From Lactobacillales bacterium (GTDB lineage Bacteria > Bacillota > Bacilli > Lactobacillales > Vagococcaceae): DNA of 8,887 nt. This document shows, one piece after another, positions 5,355-8,887 of the stretch. The notes below the pieces were generated by a model. The model was not told the origin of the DNA, did not search any database, and worked only from the letters and a program-made list of their open reading frames with translations. The position numbers and the translations under genes are program-made. Position 1 is the first letter of the stretch, and each line of letters opens with the position of its first letter. The stretch lies in assembly GCA_015655485.1 (NCBI GenBank), contig JAATEZ010000331.1:1-8887 (forward strand), given 5' to 3'.

Positions 5355-8300
5355 TCAAATGGGTTGGGCGGAGAAGGAGCGGGACTCTAGAACGCTCAGA
5401 ATGGCGCTGGCTGTGTCTAGTGAGGTAAACAGCGGAATACCGTGTTCAACAGCTTCCCGCCGGATCAAGAATCCATCTAAAGACGAACCAGAACGTTTTT
5501 TATCCATTGTATTGACAACTACTTGCGCTTCACCGCGGCGAATCAGATCTAAAACATTTTCTTCTTCTTTGCCCTTGATTTTTGAAACGGTCTTCACATA
5601 TAAATCATGTTCCTGCAAATACTTCGCCGTTCCCCTGGTCGCGATCAAACTATACCCGATGGCTGAGAAACGTTGGGCTAATGCTAAAGCCTCTTCTTTT
5701 GTTTCATCCGCGATCGTAAACAATACTGCTCCATAGCTGGGAAGATGCAGTCCGCTTGCTTCAAAAGCCTTGTATAAAGCTTTCTGAAGATTGACATCTG
5801 AACCCATGACTTCTCCGGTAGACTTCATCTCCGGTCCTAAATAAGTGTCTACTCGCTGGAGCTTGGCAAAAGAGAAGACTGGTGCTTTGATATGGACTAA
5901 TGTGCTTTCAGGATACAAGCCGTCCTGATACCCCAGCTCTTTTAATTTCTGTCCCAAAATAACTTTGGTCGCTACCTGCGCCATTGGGATTCCGGTTACT
6001 TTGCTCAAAAAAGGGACCGTCCGGCTGGCGCGCGGATTAACCTCGATCACATAAACCTGATCATGATGGATCACAAATTGGATGTTCATCATCCCGATAC
6101 AATTCAAGCCAATGGCTAAACGTTTTGTATAGTCGGTGATCGTTTTCTGGATTTTCTTTGATAAAGTTTGCGGCGGATAAACTGCCATTGAATCACCAGA
6201 GTGAACTCCAGCTCGTTCTATATGCTCCATAATCCCCGGGATCAATACATCCGTTCCATCACAAATGGCATCCACTTCGCATTCCTTACCAATCAAGTAA
6301 CGATCCACCAAAACAGGATGCTCCGGTGAAGCTTTGACGGCATTACGCATGTAGTCTTCCAAATCTTTTTGATTTTCCACGATCTCCATGGCACGTCCGC
6401 CTAAAACGTAGCTTGGCCGAACAAGCACCGGATAAGCGATTCTTTGTGCGATGACCACTGCTTCTGCCTCGCTCGTAGCTGTATCGCCAAGCGGCTGCGG
6501 GATCGCTAAATCTTTTAACGCTTGTTCAAACAAATTCCGATTCTCCGCACGGTCCAGATCTTCGATCGATGTACCTAGTATTTTGACCCCATTTTCGGTC
6601 AATGGTTCTGCCAAATTGATCGCCGTCTGACCGCCAAATTGAACAATAACTCCCAGCGGCTTTTCCAAATCAATCACATTCATCACATCTTCCAGCGTTA
6701 AAGGTTCAAAATAGAGCTTGTCTGAAACAGAAAAATCTGTAGAAACAGTTTCCGGATTACTGTTCATAATAATTGCTTCATAACCGGCTGCTTGAATAGC
6801 TTTGACCGAGTGGACCGTTGCATAATCAAATTCTACTCCCTGACCGATCCGGATCGGACCAGAACCAATAACCAAAACGGATTCCCGTGCAGAAACTTTA
6901 CTTTCATTTTCTGCTTCATAAGTCCCGTAAAAATAAGGTGTTTGAGATTCAAATTCAGCGGCACAAGTATCCACCATTTTATATACTGGTATGATTTGAT
7001 GCGCTTTTCTAAGATCTGCTACCTCAGCAGCTGTAATGCTCCATAAAGTTCCTATTTCCCGGTCTGAGAAACCATTTCTTTTTGCTTCCCTTAGTATTTC
7101 GACTTCTTTAGGATTTTTTCCCAATTCTGTTTCAATTTCAAAAATATGCAATAATTTATCTAAAAAGAAAAGGTCGATTTTCGTCAAATCGGCTATGTCT
7201 TCGATCGAAAAGCCGCGGCGGATCGCTTCAGAAAGATAGAACAGGCGATCATCCTGCGCTTTGACCATTTTTTCGGTCAATTCTTCATCTGAGCACTCTT
7301 TCAACTCTTTTAATTCATTATGATAGATCCCAATTTCAAGAGAACGGACAGCTTTTAACAAGGATTCTTCGATATTTCGTCCAATAGCCATCACTTCCCC
7401 GGTCGCTTTCATCTGAGTCCCTAAACGGCGGTCGCCTTTTTCAAACTTATCAAAAGGCCAGCGGGGAATTTTAGCGACAACATAGTCTAATGCGGGTTCA
7501 AATTCTGCATAGGTCGTTCCAGTAACAGGATTCTTCATCTCATCCAAAGTCAGTCCGACTGCGATTTTTGCGGCCAATTTTGCGATTGGATAGCCGGTCG
7601 CTTTGCTTGCCAAAGCGGAAGACCGGCTCACTCTGGGGTTCACCTCGATCACATAATAATTAAAACTTTTAGGATCCAGAGCCAGCTGAACATTACAGCC
7701 GCCTTCAATCTTTAGCGCCCGAATGATTTTTAAGGAAGCGTCCCGCAGCAATTGGTATTCAAAGTCTGATAAAGTCTGGCTGGGAGCAAAAACGATAGAA
7801 TCTCCTGTGTGAATGCCGACTGGATCAAAGTTCTCCATATTGCACACCACAATGGCATTGTCTGCTGAATCCCGCATGACTTCATACTCGATCTCTTTAA
7901 ATCCTGCAATACTTTTTTCGATCAAGCACTGGGTCACTGGTGATAATTTTAAACCATTGCTGGCGATTTCTACCAATTCTTCTTGATCACTGCACATTCC
8001 TCCGCCGGTACCGCCTAAGGTAAAGGCCGGTCTGACAATCACGGGATATCCGATTTTTTCTGCCAAAGCGATCGCTTCCTGAACATTGTGGACAATGTCG
8101 CTTTTGGGAATCGGCTGCGCTAATTCTTCCATCAACTTTTTAAACAAATCACGATCTTCTGCTTGATCGATCGCACTTAGCTTAGTCCCCAGAAGCTCTA
8201 CATGAAGTTCATCCAAGATCCCGGAATTAGCTAATTCCATGGCCATATTCAACCCGGTCTGCCCTCCCAGGGTCGGCAGCAGGGCTTCCGGTCTTTCCTT

Positions 8301-8537
8301 ACGCAAGATCCTGGAAACAAATTCCAGCGTAATGGGTTCAATATATACCTTATCGGCAATTTCCTTGTCGGTCATGATCGTAGCCGGATTGGAATTGACC
8401 AAAACAACTTCATAGCCTTCTTCTTTCAAAGCTAAACAAGCTTGAGTCCCTGCATAATCAAACTCGGCGGCTTGTCCAATAATGATTGGACCTGATCCAA
8501 TGACCATGATTTTGGAGATATCTGTTCTTTTTGGCAT
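5355..8537 (-). CDS. carB: Carbamoyl-phosphate synthetase, large subunit
   Basis: Makes carbamoyl phosphate from bicarbonate, two ATP and ammonia delivered from CarA, feeding pyrimidine (and possibly arginine) synthesis. From ATG at 8537-8535 the protein has 1060 residues, full length. Two homologous ATP-grasp halves are visible: the first begins with VIGSGPIIIGQAAEFDYAGT and contains RPAFTLGGTGGG; the second begins with VIGSGPIRIGQGVEFDYATV and contains RPSYVLGGRAME. An oligomerisation region joins them. The last roughly 125 residues are a methylglyoxal-synthase-like allosteric domain (IADETKEEALALAQ onward), the site of nucleotide control in this family. An in-frame ATG 18 bases upstream is passed over: the chosen start overlaps the carA stop by one base (TAATG) and has AAGGAG 8 bases before it. 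No frameshift is seen. Confidence 0.98.
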   Translation of the reverse strand: MPKRTDISKIMVIGSGPIIIGQAAEFDYAGTQACLALKEEGYEVVLVNSNPATIMTDKEIADKVYIEPITLEFVSRILRKERPEALLPTLGGQTGLNMAMELANSGILDELHVELLGTKLSAIDQAEDRDLFKKLMEELAQPIPKSDIVHNVQEAIALAEKIGYPVIVRPAFTLGGTGGGMCSDQEELVEIASNGLKLSPVTQCLIEKSIAGFKEIEYEVMRDSADNAIVVCNMENFDPVGIHTGDSIVFAPSQTLSDFEYQLLRDASLKIIRALKIEGGCNVQLALDPKSFNYYVIEVNPRVSRSSALASKATGYPIAKLAAKIAVGLTLDEMKNPVTGTTYAEFEPALDYVVAKIPRWPFDKFEKGDRRLGTQMKATGEVMAIGRNIEESLLKAVRSLEIGIYHNELKELKECSDEELTEKMVKAQDDRLFYLSEAIRRGFSIEDIADLTKIDLFFLDKLLHIFEIETELGKNPKEVEILREAKRNGFSDREIGTLWSITAAEVADLRKAHQIIPVYKMVDTCAAEFESQTPYFYGTYEAENESKVSARESVLVIGSGPIRIGQGVEFDYATVHSVKAIQAAGYEAIIMNSNPETVSTDFSVSDKLYFEPLTLEDVMNVIDLEKPLGVIVQFGGQTAINLAEPLTENGVKILGTSIEDLDRAENRNLFEQALKDLAIPQPLGDTATSEAEAVVIAQRIAYPVLVRPSYVLGGRAMEIVENQKDLEDYMRNAVKASPEHPVLVDRYLIGKECEVDAICDGTDVLIPGIMEHIERAGVHSGDSMAVYPPQTLSKKIQKTITDYTKRLAIGLNCIGMMNIQFVIHHDQVYVIEVNPRASRTVPFLSKVTGIPMAQVATKVILGQKLKELGYQDGLYPESTLVHIKAPVFSFAKLQRVDTYLGPEMKSTGEVMGSDVNLQKALYKAFEASGLHLPSYGAVLFTIADETKEEALALAQRFSAIGYSLIATRGTAKYLQEHDLYVKTVSKIKGKEEENVLDLIRRGEAQVVVNTMDKKRSGSSLDGFLIRREAVEHGIPLFTSLDTASAILSVLESRSFSAQPI

Positions 8538-8887
8538 TAGTCTTGCTCCTTCCATGCATCCATAAGCTCCATAAACTCGTCAAATAGATGGATAGCATCA
8601 TGCGGACCCGGAGCCGCATCGGGATGAAATTGAACGGTAAAAGCCGGGTATTGGCGATGACGAACTCCTTCGATGGTCCCGTCATTGATTTCAACGTGTG
8701 TGACCATTAATTTTTCAGGATCGATCGAATCAGCATCCACCGCAAATCCATGATTTTGCGAAGTAAAATCAACTCTTCCGGTTGCGATTTCTCGAACCGG
8801 GTGATTCAGGCCGCGATGACCAAATTTCATTTTATAGGTTTTAGCATCATTGGCCAGAGCAAAAAGCTGGTGCCCCAGGCAAATACC
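8537..8887 (-). CDS. carA: Carbamoyl-phosphate synthetase, small (glutaminase) subunit, N-terminus outside window
   Basis: The frame is open from the window edge to the TAA at 8539-8537, giving the last 116 residues of a protein normally near 360. It starts inside the class I glutamine amidotransferase domain. GICLGHQLFALA carries the nucleophile Cys (codon 8881-8879), and GLNHPV and QNHGFAVD are family motifs. VQFHPDAAPGPHD holds the catalytic His (8626-8624) and, at the usual Glu position, Asp (8620-8618). It hydrolyses glutamine and passes ammonia to CarB. An internal Met at 8830 is not the start, since conserved sequence continues upstream. The gene is joined to carB by a one-base stop/start overlap. 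Confidence 0.97.
   Translation of the reverse strand, partial: GICLGHQLFALANDAKTYKMKFGHRGLNHPVREIATGRVDFTSQNHGFAVDADSIDPEKLMVTHVEINDGTIEGVRHRQYPAFTVQFHPDAAPGPHDAIHLFDEFMELMDAWKEQD

Larger units (their letters stand above)
5101..5359 (-). repeat. Three degenerate repeats spaced about 120 bp in the carB-pyrK gap
   Basis: Read on the plus strand, TTCAGCTTTTCT occurs at 5101-5112 and 5220-5231, and TTCAGCTTCTCT at 5340-5351, with spacings of 119 and 120 bases. Similarity extends further between the first two. On the minus strand both read TGCCGCA, then TGAAGC, then GAAAAGCTGAA, with about 13 extra bases in the copy nearer carB. About 18 of 24 bases match in the aligned end. The third copy covers the last bases of carB including its stop codon. 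This looks like an old tandem duplication or neighbouring copies of a dispersed intergenic repeat; the window alone cannot tell. Confidence 0.55.

Noticed and set aside
8458..8694. Minus-strand frame of 78 codons overlapping the carA-carB junction
   Set aside because: It is out of frame with both carA and carB, which are clearly conserved here; composition is that of a frame shadow.
1..8887. CRISPR array, insertion sequence, tRNA or rRNA genes
   Set aside because: No regularly spaced direct repeats with unique spacers, no transposase motif and no tRNA or rRNA signature seen on either strand.

Overview
This window reads as a stretch of a low-GC Firmicute chromosome, most likely from the Lactobacillales and probably Enterococcaceae. 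The grounds are the minus-strand pyrimidine (pyr) gene order, the 1B-type dihydroorotate dehydrogenase pair (pyrK + pyrD), strong AGGAGG-type ribosome sites, a T-box leader, and a CarB protein that looks enterococcal to me from memory. I could not run a database search, so the genus is inference. All genes supported here lie on the minus strand, so the genetic order runs from high to low coordinates.

Region by region, in transcription order. 8887-8537 is the C-terminal third of carA (glutaminase subunit of carbamoyl-phosphate synthetase), cut by the window edge. 8537-5355 is a complete carB. 5354-4990 is an unusually long non-coding gap in an otherwise tightly overlapping operon. It holds three copies of a degenerate motif about 120 bp apart and several inverted repeats, including two adjacent hairpins directly upstream of the pyrK ribosome site. 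From 4989 to 1933 pyrK, pyrD, pyrF and pyrE follow with 4-base stop/start overlaps (TTGA, ATGA, ATGA), which implies translational coupling. Thirty bases after pyrE comes an alpha-class carbonic anhydrase gene (1902-1210) without a signal peptide.

Taken together the genes make a pathway block. The anhydrase can supply bicarbonate, CarAB makes carbamoyl phosphate, PyrD/PyrK oxidise dihydroorotate to orotate using NAD+, PyrE adds the ribose phosphate and PyrF decarboxylates OMP to UMP. The upstream part (pyrR/pyrB/pyrC and the main leader) would lie outside the window beyond 8887.

The left part is a separate unit. A sigma-A-type promoter (1179-1151) starts about 30 bases after the anhydrase stop and drives a T-box riboswitch leader (about 1145-830). 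The most likely specifier codon is AUG (methionine). The leader ends in an intrinsic terminator just before a LysR-family regulator gene (791 to beyond position 1, C-terminus cut off). This is a tRNA-sensing RNA controlling a transcription factor. No terminator is visible between the pyr operon and this unit.

The points most worth a second look are the T-box/LysR arrangement, the repeat-filled carB-pyrK gap, and the cytoplasmic-type carbonic anhydrase built into the pyrimidine operon.
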